Positions 37,639 to 49,309 of a stretch of DNA of 64,000 bases are shown piece by piece. Origin of the DNA: Escherichia coli. GTDB lineage: Bacteria; Pseudomonadota; Gammaproteobacteria; Enterobacterales; Enterobacteriaceae. The DNA lies in assembly GCA_021307345.1 (NCBI GenBank), contig CP089930.1, positions 186,001 through 250,000 of the forward strand, read 5' to 3'. Under the pieces are notes generated by a model. That model was not told the origin of the DNA and searched no databases. It was given only the letters and a program-made list of their open reading frames with translations. The first letter of the stretch is position 1, and every line of letters begins with the position of its first letter. The translations under genes and the position numbers were made by a program.

Positions 37639-38286
37639 TTACCAGACGGGCATTTCGTCTTGCAGGAAGGGATTATGCAGGCGCTCATAACCAAGAGTGG
37701 ATAATGGCCCGTGACCCGGAATAAATGTCACGTCATCGCCCAGTGGCAGCAGTTTATCTTTAATCGAAGAGATCAGTTGATTATGGTCACCACGAGGGAA
37801 GTCACTGCGCCCTACTCCGCCTTTGAAAATAACGTCGCCAGAAATGAGTAGTTTTGACTGATTATCAAAGAAGACCACATGACCCGGCGTATGCCCAGGG
37901 CAATGTAACACCTGTAAAGTCACATTCCCTATGCTGATAGTGTCGCCTTCGTTCAGCCAACGATCCGGCGTTAGTGGCTGACACTCCTCCAGACCGAACA
38001 TACGGCTTTGCGCAGGCAAGCCTTGCAGCCAGAACTCATCTTCTTTTTCCGGCCCAAGAACCGGCACGCCGTAATGTTGCGCCAGTTCCGCCGCCGCGCC
38101 AACATGATCAAGGTGACCATGCGTCAGCAGGATCTGCATTAGCGTCAGGCCGCTGGCATCAACTTCCTGTTTGATTTTTTCCGCATCGCCGCCAGGATCA
38201 ACCAGTGCAGCCAGGCGAGTTTGTTCACACCAGATCAATGAGCAGTTCTGGGAGAATGCAGTGACCGGAATAATACGATAATTCAT
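37639..38286 (-). CDS. gloC: Type II glyoxalase GloC (YcbL)
   Basis: GloC has 215 residues and a metallo-beta-lactamase fold. The metal-binding THGHLDHVG (about 55-63), the [13 protein letters not shown] histidine, the [14 protein letters not shown] aspartate and the final PGHGP histidine are all in place. It hydrolyses S-lactoylglutathione, the second step of methylglyoxal detoxification, and lacks the C-terminal domain of GloB. ycbK lies 26 bp upstream on the same strand, so ycbK-gloC is probably one unit. Confidence 0.94.
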   Translation of the reverse strand: MNYRIIPVTAFSQNCSLIWCEQTRLAALVDPGGDAEKIKQEVDASGLTLMQILLTHGHLDHVGAAAELAQHYGVPVLGPEKEDEFWLQGLPAQSRMFGLEECQPLTPDRWLNEGDTISIGNVTLQVLHCPGHTPGHVVFFDNQSKLLISGDVIFKGGVGRSDFPRGDHNQLISSIKDKLLPLGDDVTFIPGHGPLSTLGYERLHNPFLQDEMPVW

Positions 38287-38312
38287 ACTGCCCCTGTTTT
38301 GTTAAGCGATTG

Positions 38313-38861
38313 TTACCAGTGCCGTGCTGGCCCGGTATCAATATGCACAAAGTTACTACGTGGGTAATATCCTACACCACCTGCACGCATAGATAACGCT
38401 GCTTTGCGAATATTGCTTAACGCGACACCTTCAATATGGAAATCCATCGCCTGGCCTTTGGTGTGATAGCTTTTCTTCGCTACCCCACGGCTGTGCGCGC
38501 GTAGTTCATTGTTGGTATCAATGGAGCGATAACCGGAAATGAGTTGCACCGGTTTGCGGGTGCCTAACAGCCCTTGCAGGCGATACAACTGGTCGAATAA
38601 TCCTGGGTCGATGGACTTTATTTTGTTCGCGCGGAAATCGCGGAAAAAATGGTTTAGTTTTGCCAATTCTTCCTGAATATAGCCTCTGCCATCGAAAAAC
38701 TCCGCTTTAATGGACTCTCCGGTATGGAGATTGTTGAGTGTCAAAATACGCGGACGTGGGGTAGAGAGTGTCGCAAACGCAGGGGTCGGCAAGATGGCGG
38801 CACCAAGTGCAACGCCACCAAGCGCCAGCAGTTTACGGCGATTAGCGTCGAATTTGTCCAT
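38313..38861 (-). CDS. ycbK: DUF882 / M15-like periplasmic protein YcbK
   Basis: YcbK has 182 residues starting MDKFDANRRKLLALGGVALG. It has a twin-arginine signal (NRRKLLALGG) followed by a hydrophobic stretch and an AFA cleavage region, so Tat export to the periplasm is likely. The rest is the DUF882 (peptidase M15 type) domain, with the metal-site patterns YHTKGQAMDFHIEG and FVHIDTGPARHW. Relatives act on peptidoglycan peptides, but a specific substrate is not established. It is encoded between ldtD and gloC on the same strand. Confidence 0.92.
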   Translation of the reverse strand: MDKFDANRRKLLALGGVALGAAILPTPAFATLSTPRPRILTLNNLHTGESIKAEFFDGRGYIQEELAKLNHFFRDFRANKIKSIDPGLFDQLYRLQGLLGTRKPVQLISGYRSIDTNNELRAHSRGVAKKSYHTKGQAMDFHIEGVALSNIRKAALSMRAGGVGYYPRSNFVHIDTGPARHW

Positions 38862-38972
38862 GATAATCAAGTCTACAGGTCAATGTTATCGTTTATATGC
38901 ACTTCTGGCGCACAAGAGGCACCTTAACCGCGCATAAAGCTAACGTCAAGATGACTCAATCCCAGCAGTGAT

Positions 38973-38995
38973 GGGGGCTAGCGAGAATAGCCCCC
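38973..38995. other. Inverted repeat between ldtD and ycbK
   Basis: GGGGGCTA, loop GCGAGAA, TAGCCCCC is a perfect 8-bp stem in the 180-bp gap. A T-rich tail follows only on the plus strand, where there is no gene, so its role for the minus-strand ldtD-ycbK direction is unclear. Confidence 0.55.
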
Positions 38996-39041
38996 AATTT
39001 TGCCAATTATTACGACAACTGATTTACCCGAACTACTTCAT

Positions 39042-40889
39042 TTATCTGATTAATTGTTCCGCTTTCGATACAATTTGCGAGCTGGATCGCGCAGGCAGAT
39101 CATAATTGTAAATATCTGTACGATATTGAGTACGACCATCTGCACCGACAAAAGCGGTCAGGTAGTAGAGATTAACCGGGATCGACTGACGGATATTGAC
39201 GTAACGGGTATCTCCCTGCTTCAGGGCGTCGGAAATACGCTTGTCATTCCAGCCTGCATCCTGCAACAGCATATTTGCCAGATCAGATGCCTTATTCACC
39301 CGCACACACCCTGAGCTTAACGCGCGTGTATCACGCTTGAACAGATTGTGATTAGGCGTGTCATGCAAGTAGATAGCGTCTGAACTCGGCATATTAAATT
39401 TATACCGTCCTAGCGAATTTCGTGGGCCAGGAGCTTGCTGGAAGCGGAACGGTAAATTCGAGGCGGTAATCGTTGACCAGTCAACCTGCCACGGATCAAT
39501 CGCTTCTTTGCTGTTCCAGCCGCGCATCACCGTATAGCCATGACTTTCCAGATAACCCGGATCGTTACGCACTTTCGGCAGAATATCTTTGCGTGCCAGC
39601 GTCGGCGGTACGTTCCACGGCGGATTCACCACCACATTGTTTAAAGCACTGCTCATCATCGGTGTTTTGCGGTCAGGACGGCCGACAATCACCCGCGAGT
39701 CCAGCACCTGATTACCGTTCTGGTAATAGACCAAAGAATAGGCGGGTATATTGACCATGATGCCAGTAGAAAGCTCCGCAGGCAGCAAGCGTAAACGCTG
39801 GATGTTGAGTGCCAGCACACCTGCACGCTGGGCTGGCGTTACATTTAACCAGTCCCGAGTTGCCGGACCAATAGCGCCATCGGCTCCCAATCCTTGCCAT
39901 GCCTGAAAACGTTTAACGGCTTCCACCAGCTCATTATCGTAGGCAGCGCGTACGGCTGGCGCAGGTTTACTGCGAGCCGTAGTTTGCCTGTCCATCGGCT
40001 TAGTTTCTGCTGTTTCGACGGCAACGGCGGACGGACTCACGACTGCATCTGCGGGTGTTTCATCGCCAGGGAGCGCAATTTTCGGCCCGCCTTCGAGCAT
40101 TCCCGTACGCTGCAAAATCTCGCGCAGTGCTGGTACGTCATTACTCCACTGGCCAGGACGCAGCGTTGCTTTACCGGTCAGTTGTGGCCACGGTTTCGTA
40201 TCGCTGAGTAAGGTCAATAAAGATTCATGCATCGCGGCATATTGCGGATGCTGCGGAGCCAGTCCTGCAACAAACGTTGGCAACTGACCATTATTTAGCG
40301 CCACCTGCCATTGGTTAATGACCGAGAGCGGTGGTGTAGAGAGCGCATAAGGTTTACTGCTGTACAACCAGTGCGTACCTTTGACCGGAATGTTGGCAAC
40401 GAAATGGAGATAGCCCAGCATTGCATCCGACAGCACTACGTCGCGTGCCAGACCGTTAACGCCAGGATCAGTCAGTAACTCTACCCATTTATTAAACTGC
40501 GGCTGAAAACCGGCAATCGCCACTTCCGCCAGTTGCTGCTGGAAGGCTTTTACCGCATCACGGTTTTCCCACATAGGCTGCATGTCACGTGCGGCATACA
40601 GCAGTTGAAGCTGGTTAAGATAAACCGGCTTATAACCTGCGGGTAATTGAGATTCGATTTGTGTGCGAGCGTTTTCCGCCGCACCCTCTGGTAGCGGCTG
40701 AAGTCCCGCCATAATTGCCGTAGCTTGCGCTTGCGGCAGTGCATCTCCCTGTTCGCTAACAGCCACCGGGCTGTCGCCAGGGATTACTTCAGGCTCATCA
40801 GCCTGCACACTGAACAGTGGAGCGAATGTTACGGCCAGACACAAACTTATTGCCGAAAGCCGACGACCACACATCATGTTAAGCAACAT
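39042..40889 (-). CDS. ldtD: L,D-transpeptidase LdtD (YcbB)
   Basis: LdtD has 615 residues from [20 protein letters not shown] at 40889, which is a signal peptide ending near QADE; the opening to 40967 is not used. It has a periplasmic scaffold domain, a peptidoglycan-binding helix bundle with [21 protein letters not shown] (about 345-365) and a YkuD catalytic domain whose motif HDTPNHNLF ... [12 protein letters not shown] holds the nucleophile (about Cys528). It makes 3-3 crosslinks, which rescue the wall under LPS stress and give beta-lactam tolerance; in E. coli it is under Cpx control. Confidence 0.95.
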   Translation of the reverse strand: MLLNMMCGRRLSAISLCLAVTFAPLFSVQADEPEVIPGDSPVAVSEQGDALPQAQATAIMAGLQPLPEGAAENARTQIESQLPAGYKPVYLNQLQLLYAARDMQPMWENRDAVKAFQQQLAEVAIAGFQPQFNKWVELLTDPGVNGLARDVVLSDAMLGYLHFVANIPVKGTHWLYSSKPYALSTPPLSVINQWQVALNNGQLPTFVAGLAPQHPQYAAMHESLLTLLSDTKPWPQLTGKATLRPGQWSNDVPALREILQRTGMLEGGPKIALPGDETPADAVVSPSAVAVETAETKPMDRQTTARSKPAPAVRAAYDNELVEAVKRFQAWQGLGADGAIGPATRDWLNVTPAQRAGVLALNIQRLRLLPAELSTGIMVNIPAYSLVYYQNGNQVLDSRVIVGRPDRKTPMMSSALNNVVVNPPWNVPPTLARKDILPKVRNDPGYLESHGYTVMRGWNSKEAIDPWQVDWSTITASNLPFRFQQAPGPRNSLGRYKFNMPSSDAIYLHDTPNHNLFKRDTRALSSGCVRVNKASDLANMLLQDAGWNDKRISDALKQGDTRYVNIRQSIPVNLYYLTAFVGADGRTQYRTDIYNYDLPARSSSQIVSKAEQLIR

Positions 40890-41114
40890 CCCTTGCCCCC
40901 TGTTTTTATCATACTTTGAATAGCCAGGCTGCTTTTCTCTACTTGCCTGTACAACGCCAATACTCACGAAAGTATGACGAGCAAGCCTGTTACTTATCAG
41001 GCTTACCTTCAGTATATAAACACCGATACGTTTTTACACAACCTAATGTAAAGAAGTTTAAAGAAAAGCGCGCCGTAATGCGGCATTTTTTTAGTGCAGA
41101 AACGGAGTTTTCTG

Positions 41115-41140
41115 AAAAAAGGCGACATCGCTGCCGCCTT
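41115..41140 (-). terminator. Terminator after mukB
   Basis: On the minus strand GGCGGCAGCGATGTCGCC forms a stem-loop followed directly by TTTTTTC. It sits 5 bases after the mukB stop and closes the cmoM-mukFEB operon. Confidence 0.85.
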
Positions 41141-41144
41141 AATC

Positions 41145-44100
41145 TTAACTTGCCTGGGAAGACGCTTCGTCAGCCCCTGGAAGCGTTTCTGGAAGCTGCG
41201 GCGCAAAGCCACGTAAACCAACCACATGAACGTGCTCGGTATTCTGGAATACCTTACGCACCAGTTTGTAGGTGGTGCCTTTCTCCGGGCTAATATTTTC
41301 TGGCGCCGCGATGATGAGCTGCATTTGCAAACGCTCACACAATTCAAACAGCGTGGCGATAGAACGAGCATCCAGTCGCGCTGCTTCATCGAGGAACAGC
41401 AGGCGGCAAGGAGAAATGTCTTTACCGCGCAGTCGGCGTGATTCATCTTCCCAGCTCTGTACCACCATCACCAGAATCGACATACCTGTACCAATTGCTT
41501 CACCGGTAGATAGTGCGCCCGATTCCGCACGCAACCAGCCATCGGAACCACGGTTAACCTCAACTTCCATCTCCAGGTAGTTGCGGTAATCCAGCAGTTC
41601 TTCACCAATGGTCTGCGGTGTGCGCTGGCCCATATCAATCTGCGGGTTAAGACGCTGATACAGTTTCGCCAGGGCTTCCGAGAAGGTCAGACGGTTGCTG
41701 TTAAATAGATCCTGATGTTGTTCATGCTGTTCAGAAAGGACATCCAGCAGCATGGCGTGAGTTTCACGCACGTTCACGTTCAGACGCACGCTGTTCACCT
41801 GACCGAACGAAACGTTCTGCAATCCCTGGTTGAGCATACGGATGCGGTTCTGCTCGCGCTGAATGGTTTTACGAATGATGTTTGCCACGCTGCGAGAACT
41901 GATCGCCAGTTTCTGTTCGCGGGAAGTTAACTCTTCGGTCAGACGGCTAAGTTCGATTTCCATCTGCTCGATAGCTTCAACCGGATCATCGGTACGAATA
42001 ATATCCTGACGAATACGTTCACGCAGATGCTGGTAAACCGCCACGAAGAACTGAATTTTACGTTCCGGACGTTTTGGATCTTCCGACATACGCAGCACGT
42101 CGCGTAGATGTTCGTTATCCGCTACCGCCAGACGCAGCGCACCTAACGCCTTATCCGACATGGAACGCAAATCATCAGCGGAGAGATAAGCCAGCTCGCG
42201 ACGGTGCAAGCGACGCTCAACACCGTTATCTTTCACCATGCGCATGACTGCACACCAGCCCGCTTTAGCGGTCACCACCTGCTCGCGCATCTCAAAGTAA
42301 TCACGTTCCAGCTTGCGCAGTTTGCGGGTCAGGTTGTCCATCTCCGCTTCGCAGAAGGTAAGTGCTTTTTCCAGTTGGTTGCGACGAGAACGGTTATTGC
42401 TCAGTTGCGCATGTAGTTCGTCACGGCGAATGCGCGCCCGTTCTTCTGCCCCGCTATCGGCACGCACACCGATATCCTGCAATTCGCGTTGCAGATCGTT
42501 AAGCAGCTCTTTTTTGGTGTCGTAAGAACTTTTCAGCGAGGCCAGTACCTGGTTGTACTGGCTCAACTGCGCTGCATGACCACGCAACGCTTCACGAGCG
42601 CGGGTACGTTCCGCCTCTGCCTGCTCCAGACGTTCACGCAGTTTTTCGTTGAGATCGCTGTTACCGCTGAGCATTTCTGCCGAGTCGGAGTAGCTAAAGT
42701 GCGCACGACGCTGCACAACTTCAGTCAGGGCAAATGCCTGCTGACGGGCATCGCGCTGCATCTGCTGGGAGTACGCGTAATCTTCTTTTAACTGTTCGAA
42801 TTGTTCAGGGTCGTTCTGCAATACTGAAACCATCGGCTCCAGTTTCGCCAGTTGATTACCGAACTGCTGAACAAAACGCGCGGCTTCCTGGGCTTCATCC
42901 AGACGTTCGCGGATTTCATCGACGCGATCTGCCAGGCTGTCATCAGCCAGCAGGTTGAGACGCGGCAGAATGCGGTTCAGCGCGGTAACGCCCTCTTTCG
43001 CCTGCTCAAACTGAATACGTTGCTGCTGGTTATCATTTTCATGATTACTCAACGCCCGCTCCAGTTCGACGCGACGGCTGTTGAGTTGGCGGATTTCGGC
43101 TTCCGGATCGGACTCAAACGCCACCGCCAGATGGCTGCCGATAAAGCGGCTAAATGCCTGATGCAAACGCTGGGTTTTCTGTACATCAAAGGAGAGCGTA
43201 GCAAAACGTTCAGAGAGCACTTCACGCTCAGCATGAAGGCTTTCAATGCGGCTTTCGCGCGCCGCACGACCAAACAGAGGAACTTCCGGGAAGCGAGAGT
43301 AACGCCACTGACGGTCGGCAACTTTCACCACTACCGCTTTTTCCAGCTCATCAACGCTGAACACACTGTCATCGAACGACTGCGGATCACCTTCGATCAG
43401 ATAGAGATCTTCCGGGCAATCGGTTAAACCTTCCAGTTGTTCGGCAATCTGCGACAGATCCGGCACGACGATCGCGTGACGAGACGGGCCATAGAGTGCA
43501 GAGAAGTACGGCGCATCTTCAAGGCTAACGTCGTCATAAATTTCTGACAGCAGCACGCCACCAAAACGTTCTGCCAGCGCATTCAGGCGGTGATCTTCAG
43601 AGCCGCCCGGCTGGCTTAAACGCTCAATCTCTTCGTCAACGGCGTTTTTGCGTGCCCCCACTTCGTCACGTTCAACAATCGCTTCGCGCTCACGCTCCAG
43701 CAACTGTTGCATGTATTCAGTGACGTCCTGGCTGGAAGTGAACTCTTCACCGCACTGCTCACTCAACTGATTGAGGCTGTTTTGCGCCGCCAGCCAAACC
43801 GGCGCACGCTGCATCAGACTCTGAATGCGTGATTGTAGTTGTTCCTGTTCCTGACGCAGCGCCATGCGCTCTTCACGGGCGTTAGACACGCTGTCAGAAA
43901 GAGAGGCAATGCGCGCTTCCAGCTCCTGATGCAGGGCTTCCAGTTCGTCGATATCGAAATTCTTGCCCTGACGTTTGCAGAATTCTGCCAGCAGGCGTTC
44001 GGCTTCTTGCTGCTCGCGCAGACGCTGTTCCAGTTCGCTTAAGCGCATCCGCAGCGGCTGAACCTGTTCTGCCAGGTGGCGCTGATCGACCCCTTCGCGC

Positions 44101-45605
44101 AGCAGTTCGCGGGCGACCTCCCACGCTTCGTTACGCGCCAGCGGACCGTTGATTGCTACTACCAATTGATAAGCCTGCTCAAACTGGCTGTGCGCGGTTT
44201 GCGCCATGCTCATTTTCTGCTCAAGAGAGAGCATTTTTTCGGTCGCTTCCAGCTCTTTCGCCTGGAAGGTTTCCAGCCATTCGGCGGCGCTGTCGGCGGT
44301 TAAGTCCGGCAGATGACACAATTCTTTGGCACGATTAAGCGCAGCAATCGCCTGGTTGTACTGGATCGCGCGCGTTTGCTGGACGTCCAGCGCCTGCTGG
44401 TAGTCAGCAAGCTGGCTTTTCAGCTCATCCACTTCCAGTTCGGCGGCTTCCGCACGCGCTTCGTTCTCTTCCTGGCGCTCGATGGCTTCTGCCACCACTT
44501 CGTTTTGCTCTTCCAGACGGATCTGCAGCTCATCGAGATCCGCTTCGTAACGTTCGATCTTTTCCTGCTGACGCAGTGCAGTCTGCACCAGGTTCAGGTG
44601 ATCGCTGGCCGCCTGATAATCCGCTTCCAGATCGCCTTCGGCACCGTTGTGCTCTGCCAGCTCACGCGCCATATCGACGTGTTTGTACTGCTCCGCCGCC
44701 AGTTGCTGACGCGAAGTGTGTAGCTCACGACGAAACTCCAGAGCTTTGTCGAGATGGACACGGCGCTCGTTAGCGTGACGCATGTAGTCTGCCGCCACGT
44801 AGTTGGTGGCTTCGCTAATCAGATGCTTGAACAAGTCACGGTCAGACTGGGTGACACGAATCGCTTCCAGCGTCATGCGGTTTTCACGCAGCGCCGCTTC
44901 CATGTCCTGGAACGCTTTACGCACACCGCTGTTTTCTGGCAGCAGGTAGTCGCGCAGAGAACGGGTAATGGCGCTGGAAATACCGCCGTACAGCGAGGCT
45001 TCGATCAGACGATAGAATTTACTACGATCAGAAGCAGAACGCAGACGACGCGCGATGATGCCCAGATCGAACATCAGCGAATGGTAATCGGTGATGGAGT
45101 TGAACTGCTTAAACTGCACGCCTTCCATCGCTTCGAGTTTGTCTTTCAGCTCGTTAAGCGGCAGCACGCGCGCCTGACGTTCGTTCAGGGTTTCGGTCAC
45201 CAGTTGCGTCGGCTGCACCGACATCGGCAGCCCCTGAATGGCAAACGGTTTGATATCAACTTTACGATCGCGCCCGGCAACCTGTTGTAGACGCACACCA
45301 ACCACCACGCGCTGGTGGCGCGAGTTGATGGTGTCGAGCATTGAATAACAGACACCCGCTTTTAACTTACCGTGCAGGCCTTTATCGCGCGAACCGCTGG
45401 TGGCTCCGGCTTCCGTGGTGTTACGAAAGTGCAATAAGGTCAGGTCGGGGATAAGCGCCGTAACGAACGCCGCCATGGTGGTTGATTTACCCGCACCATT
45501 ACCGCCGGAAAGCGTCGTGACCAGCTCATCAAGGTCAAAGGTACGGGCAAAAAAGCCATTCCAGTTAATCAGCGTCAGTGAGCGAAATTTACCGCGTTCA
45601 ATCAT
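41145..45605 (-). CDS. mukB: Chromosome partition protein MukB (SMC-like condensin)
   Basis: MukB has 1486 residues, full length. The N-terminal ATPase head carries Walker [12 protein letters not shown] (about 34-44), two long coiled coils flank a hinge near 650-780 ([18 protein letters not shown]), and the C-terminal head has the signature [15 protein letters not shown] and Walker [14 protein letters not shown]. It extrudes DNA loops as MukBEF and interacts with topoisomerase IV and MatP-bound Ter. The start codon shares one base with the mukE stop (TAATG), so translation is coupled. Confidence 0.98.
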   Translation of the reverse strand: MIERGKFRSLTLINWNGFFARTFDLDELVTTLSGGNGAGKSTTMAAFVTALIPDLTLLHFRNTTEAGATSGSRDKGLHGKLKAGVCYSMLDTINSRHQRVVVGVRLQQVAGRDRKVDIKPFAIQGLPMSVQPTQLVTETLNERQARVLPLNELKDKLEAMEGVQFKQFNSITDYHSLMFDLGIIARRLRSASDRSKFYRLIEASLYGGISSAITRSLRDYLLPENSGVRKAFQDMEAALRENRMTLEAIRVTQSDRDLFKHLISEATNYVAADYMRHANERRVHLDKALEFRRELHTSRQQLAAEQYKHVDMARELAEHNGAEGDLEADYQAASDHLNLVQTALRQQEKIERYEADLDELQIRLEEQNEVVAEAIERQEENEARAEAAELEVDELKSQLADYQQALDVQQTRAIQYNQAIAALNRAKELCHLPDLTADSAAEWLETFQAKELEATEKMLSLEQKMSMAQTAHSQFEQAYQLVVAINGPLARNEAWEVARELLREGVDQRHLAEQVQPLRMRLSELEQRLREQQEAERLLAEFCKRQGKNFDIDELEALHQELEARIASLSDSVSNAREERMALRQEQEQLQSRIQSLMQRAPVWLAAQNSLNQLSEQCGEEFTSSQDVTEYMQQLLEREREAIVERDEVGARKNAVDEEIERLSQPGGSEDHRLNALAERFGGVLLSEIYDDVSLEDAPYFSALYGPSRHAIVVPDLSQIAEQLEGLTDCPEDLYLIEGDPQSFDDSVFSVDELEKAVVVKVADRQWRYSRFPEVPLFGRAARESRIESLHAEREVLSERFATLSFDVQKTQRLHQAFSRFIGSHLAVAFESDPEAEIRQLNSRRVELERALSNHENDNQQQRIQFEQAKEGVTALNRILPRLNLLADDSLADRVDEIRERLDEAQEAARFVQQFGNQLAKLEPMVSVLQNDPEQFEQLKEDYAYSQQMQRDARQQAFALTEVVQRRAHFSYSDSAEMLSGNSDLNEKLRERLEQAEAERTRAREALRGHAAQLSQYNQVLASLKSSYDTKKELLNDLQRELQDIGVRADSGAEERARIRRDELHAQLSNNRSRRNQLEKALTFCEAEMDNLTRKLRKLERDYFEMREQVVTAKAGWCAVMRMVKDNGVERRLHRRELAYLSADDLRSMSDKALGALRLAVADNEHLRDVLRMSEDPKRPERKIQFFVAVYQHLRERIRQDIIRTDDPVEAIEQMEIELSRLTEELTSREQKLAISSRSVANIIRKTIQREQNRIRMLNQGLQNVSFGQVNSVRLNVNVRETHAMLLDVLSEQHEQHQDLFNSNRLTFSEALAKLYQRLNPQIDMGQRTPQTIGEELLDYRNYLEMEVEVNRGSDGWLRAESGALSTGEAIGTGMSILVMVVQSWEDESRRLRGKDISPCRLLFLDEAARLDARSIATLFELCERLQMQLIIAAPENISPEKGTTYKLVRKVFQNTEHVHVVGLRGFAPQLPETLPGADEASSQAS

Positions 45606-46309
45606 TATTCTTCCTCTCCGCTATCTGGCTGATTCTCTTCAGTTTCGTCGTTGAGTTGCAGGTGGTTTTCCAGCGACATAGCTTCACCATCGCGAATCAG
45701 GCGACGCTGGGCTTCGCGCGGATCGTCGCCCGCACGGACATCCGCACCGAAACGGAACACCGATTCAGTAATGCGGAACTTGCTGCTGTCGTGCCCCATA
45801 AACCACACCATGCCTAAGCGGCGCAGACGGTTGAGCGAAGAGCGTACTTTTTCCTGCAACTTCTGGCGATCCACGTCCGAACCGGTAGAACGGTTGTTTA
45901 CCAGTTTCAGCAGTTTCGCTTCATCAGCCAGGGTGAGCAGTTCATCATACAGTTCCTGCTGAGTAAAAATCCCCTCGTTCGCCAGCCGTTCCGGGCTGAG
46001 ATAGAGATAACAGAGGATTTTCCCGACCATCATGTCCAGTTCCGACAATACGGAGCGCGGGATAATAGTGGTAGAACGTGGGCGCAAATAGAAAAAACCT
46101 TCCGGCGCGCGAATAAGCTCCACGTTATAACGTGCGTAAAACTCTTCCAGATATTCCTGAAAATCCATCAGGAATGCATGATTATCCAGTTCGTCGAGGC
46201 CAATATGACGGCCTGAACGTAAGGCGCTATCCAGCGCCGGAAATAACGGATTCGCCAGCGCCTGCGCCAGCTTAACCGGCATCACTTGTTCAATATTTGT
46301 CGATGACAT
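45605..46309 (-). CDS. mukE: Condensin subunit MukE
   Basis: MukE has 234 residues, taking [21 protein letters not shown] at 46309 as the start. This lies inside the 3' end of mukF (20-bp overlap); a further in-frame opening to 46336 would deepen the overlap. MukE is the KITE-type winged-helix partner that binds MukF and the MukB coiled coil. The C-terminal tail is acidic and probably disordered ([15 protein letters not shown]). Confidence 0.95.
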   Translation of the reverse strand: MSSTNIEQVMPVKLAQALANPLFPALDSALRSGRHIGLDELDNHAFLMDFQEYLEEFYARYNVELIRAPEGFFYLRPRSTTIIPRSVLSELDMMVGKILCYLYLSPERLANEGIFTQQELYDELLTLADEAKLLKLVNNRSTGSDVDRQKLQEKVRSSLNRLRRLGMVWFMGHDSSKFRITESVFRFGADVRAGDDPREAQRRLIRDGEAMSLENHLQLNDETEENQPDSGEEE

Positions 46310-47612
46310 GCGCCTGTACCTTGGCTCCGTAATCATTAATCGGCTGCCATTTCGCAGGCAGTCCGGTGAAATCTGCTTGCGCTACGCCGAGGCGTACCGC
46401 CTGATCAATAACAATACGCGCAACGTCAAAGTGACGCGCACGTGGATACTGCGCCAGATATTCGCGTACCACCAGACCAAGATCCAGCGGTACTTGTCTG
46501 GTTTTGTACACGGCGAGCTGTTCTTCGATGATCGCCGCCAGTTGTTCGCGGATCTCGTTGAACTCTTCGTACTCTAAATCTGGCGGAAGCTCCCCGGTCA
46601 CTTCTTCGTCGCGCAGCGCCATCTCTTCGTCACGCATATCCAACAGACGATCGGCATTAGCGTAAGTCAGCGCCCACGGTTCATCAAAATAGGTTTGTAC
46701 CGACTGACGTAACCGCTGAGCAAAGACGCGGTTTTTATCCATATCGATAGCAGTACGGATAAATTTGTGTACGTGGCGATCGTAGCCAATCCACAAGTCG
46801 ATAGATTGCTGTCCCCAGCTGATAATACGATCGAGCTTACTTTGCAGATCGAACACCAGACTATCGACAAAATGCAGATCGTCATGCGTCATGGTCGCAT
46901 CCTGGATGCGCAACAGGTTAGCCTGCAATTTGTCACCTGCCGCTTCCAGCGTATCCTGCAATTCACGCAGCGTACCGGAGGTTTCTGAAAGCAACAATTC
47001 GCAGCTGGAGATCGCCGCGCGCCAGTCTTTATTCAGCAACTGAGCGATGTCATCTTTCACCTGCTGCTGCTGCTCATCCATCAGACGTTGCGTTAGATCG
47101 ATGCTGTCGAAAATTTCTGCTACCGAATATTTCAGCGGAGCATAGACATTGCGGTGCCAGTGAAACTCATCGCCGCCCTCTTCTGCCGCGTCCGCCGCAC
47201 GCTTCAGTTCGCCTGCAACGATCGACAACTGCATAGAAAGACGTAGCGTAGAAAACTCACGCTGACGGATGTAGTAGTCAGTAATGCCTATGCCGAGCGG
47301 CGTCAGACGATATATAGCATTCCCTTCCGCCTGCTCACTGGTAAAGCGGTTCAGCAGACGTTGACGCACCATGTCGTTGATCGCGTTGTTGGCGCGCACG
47401 CCGATGGTTTCGCTGGTTTGCTCAAACGCATCACTCACATGGCGGAATGCATCCACCAGCTCGCCTTCACTCATCTCACCATCCAGACGCTCGCCATTCA
47501 GCGTGGCAACCGCCAGCAGAAAAGAGAGTCGGTCTACCGGCAGCGAGATGGAGAAGTCATTTTTTCTGGCCCAGGCAACCAGTTCGGGGACTGTCTGGGA
47601 AAATTCACTCAT
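46290..47612 (-). CDS. mukF: Condensin kleisin subunit MukF
   Basis: MukF has 440 residues. The N-terminal winged-helix dimerisation domain (about 1-120) is followed by a helical middle that contacts the MukB neck, an acidic linker (about 300-340) that binds MukE, and a C-terminal winged helix that caps the MukB head ([21 protein letters not shown]). It is the kleisin that bridges MukB dimers. It overlaps cmoM by 4 bp at its start and mukE by 20 bp at its end. Confidence 0.96.
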   Translation of the reverse strand: MSEFSQTVPELVAWARKNDFSISLPVDRLSFLLAVATLNGERLDGEMSEGELVDAFRHVSDAFEQTSETIGVRANNAINDMVRQRLLNRFTSEQAEGNAIYRLTPLGIGITDYYIRQREFSTLRLSMQLSIVAGELKRAADAAEEGGDEFHWHRNVYAPLKYSVAEIFDSIDLTQRLMDEQQQQVKDDIAQLLNKDWRAAISSCELLLSETSGTLRELQDTLEAAGDKLQANLLRIQDATMTHDDLHFVDSLVFDLQSKLDRIISWGQQSIDLWIGYDRHVHKFIRTAIDMDKNRVFAQRLRQSVQTYFDEPWALTYANADRLLDMRDEEMALRDEEVTGELPPDLEYEEFNEIREQLAAIIEEQLAVYKTRQVPLDLGLVVREYLAQYPRARHFDVARIVIDQAVRLGVAQADFTGLPAKWQPINDYGAKVQAHVIDKY

Positions 47613-48394
47613 ACTTTATCCTTGCTCTGCGGTTTGCGCGCGGTGACATGAATATAACGCCCCAGGCTGATATACGGTTCCTGACGGCAATAACGCGTTT
47701 CTAATTCAAGTAATGCTTCGTAGCAGTCGCGCTGCTGGTGCTTTTCACGCAGATAATCATGAAACACGCGAACGCCGGTTTTACCCATAATTTGCCAGCC
47801 AGCTTCTTCCAGCCACTGATATACCTGCGCCGGGTCGCGTGGATAGTCTGGCGAAAGCGTCCGTTTTTTCTTTTTCGGCATTCCCGCCTGCACGTAATCA
47901 AAATTCCCTGCGACCATGTTATGCATCAGCAAGCCATGCGCATTGTAGAACATTAATGACAACACGCCGCCTGGGCGCAACACTGACCACAACGTTTGCA
48001 ATACGCTGCGGGGATCAGCCACCCATTCCAGCACCGCATGGAACAATATCAGATCAACGGGCGTTTCCAAATGCGAAGCAACGTCCTGAGCGGCGCAATG
48101 TATAAATTGCATGTTGTCGCTCACACCTTTAGCGTCTGCCGCCTGCTTTGCGCGGTCGATCATCTGGGCGGAGAGATCGCATAAAATGACCTGATGCCCT
48201 CGTTCGGCCATTTTGATCGCGGTCTGTCCTTCTCCACCACCGGCATCCAGCACACGCAGTTTTTGCGGTTCCATATCCACCAGCACACGATCGAGATCCT
48301 GCCACAGAATAGCCTGTCGAAGCTGTCCTTTGGTGGTGCCGTAAATGTTACGGGAAAACTTTTCCGCAATGTCATCAAAATTGCGATCCTGCAT
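47609..48394 (-). CDS. cmoM: tRNA 5-carboxymethoxyuridine methyltransferase CmoM (SmtA)
   Basis: CmoM has 261 residues from [19 protein letters not shown] at 48394; four extra codons upstream are possible but not needed. It is a class I SAM methyltransferase with motif [15 protein letters not shown] (about 46-59) and the motif IV region [17 protein letters not shown]. It methylates cmo5U34 to mcmo5U in certain tRNAs. It leads the mukFEB operon with a 4-bp overlap, a conserved but functionally unexplained pairing of a tRNA enzyme with a condensin. Confidence 0.95.
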   Translation of the reverse strand: MQDRNFDDIAEKFSRNIYGTTKGQLRQAILWQDLDRVLVDMEPQKLRVLDAGGGEGQTAIKMAERGHQVILCDLSAQMIDRAKQAADAKGVSDNMQFIHCAAQDVASHLETPVDLILFHAVLEWVADPRSVLQTLWSVLRPGGVLSLMFYNAHGLLMHNMVAGNFDYVQAGMPKKKKRTLSPDYPRDPAQVYQWLEEAGWQIMGKTGVRVFHDYLREKHQQRDCYEALLELETRYCRQEPYISLGRYIHVTARKPQSKDKV

Positions 48395-48529
48395 TGCTTT
48401 CTCCACCGGTTGGCTAAGACGTTTTCTGATAAAGGCGCTATTTTGTCACAGCCACGGCGAGAATGAACCCGTCTGGTGTAATATCACTGTCGATCCCTCG
48501 CTATATGGTTAAAAAAGGAACCAGAAAGG

Positions 48530-49309
48530 ATGCTTTTTACACTGAAAAAAGTGATTGGCGGTATGCTGCTGCCGCTTCCGCTAATGTTGTTGATTATCGG
48601 TGTGGGTCTGGTGCTACTGTGGTTTAGCCGTTTTCAAAAAACTGGAAAGATATTTATTAGCGCAGGATGGTTGGCGCTTTTGTTATTAAGTTTGCAACCG
48701 GTAGCCGACCGCCTGCTGCGTCCCATCGAAAGCACTTATCCGACATGGAATAATGCACAAAAAGTGGACTATATCGTGGTGCTCGGAGGTGGTTATACCT
48801 GGAACCCGCAGTGGGCACCAAGTTCAAATTTAATCAATAATAGTTTGCCGCGTCTGAATGAAGGTATTCGTTTATGGCGCGAGAATCCGGGATCAAAACT
48901 GATCTTCACGGGAGGCGTAGCAAAAACCAATACGGTGAGTACAGCGGAAGTAGGTGCCAGAGTGGCGCAATCGCTGGGCGTGCCGCGTGAACAAATTATT
49001 ACGCTGGATTTGCCAAAAGATACCGAAGAAGAAGCAGCCGCAGTGAAACAGGCCATTGGTGACGCCCCTTTCCTGCTGGTGACATCTGCGTCTCATTTGC
49101 CGCGCGCGATGATCTTTTTCCAGCAGGAAGGCCTGAATCCGCTGCCAGCCCCGGCGAATCAGCTGGCAATCGACTCGCCGCTTAATCCGTGGGAACGGGC
49201 AATTCCCTCTCCGGTCTGGTTGATGCATAGCGACCGTGTAGGCTATGAAACGCTTGGTCGCATCTGGCAGTGGCTGAAAGGTTCGTCAGGCGAGCCAGGG
49301 AAGGAGTGA
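48530..49309 (+). CDS. elyC: Envelope biogenesis factor ElyC (DUF218)
   Basis: ElyC has 259 residues. Two N-terminal membrane helices (about 10-32 and 40-55) precede a periplasmic DUF218 domain with VDYIVVLGGGYTWNP, GSKLIFTGGVA and the acid/His-containing core LLVTSASHLPRAMIFFQ. E. coli ElyC is needed for peptidoglycan synthesis at low temperature and affects undecaprenyl-lipid metabolism. It is divergent from cmoM, and its 3' end overlaps convergent ycbJ by 24 bp. Confidence 0.94.
   Translation: MLFTLKKVIGGMLLPLPLMLLIIGVGLVLLWFSRFQKTGKIFISAGWLALLLLSLQPVADRLLRPIESTYPTWNNAQKVDYIVVLGGGYTWNPQWAPSSNLINNSLPRLNEGIRLWRENPGSKLIFTGGVAKTNTVSTAEVGARVAQSLGVPREQIITLDLPKDTEEEAAAVKQAIGDAPFLLVTSASHLPRAMIFFQQEGLNPLPAPANQLAIDSPLNPWERAIPSPVWLMHSDRVGYETLGRIWQWLKGSSGEPGKE

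Noticed and set aside
40890-41040. CpxR box (GTAAA-N5-GTAAA) upstream of ldtD
   Set aside because: ldtD is Cpx-regulated in E. coli, but I could not find a convincing pair of repeats at the right spacing here.
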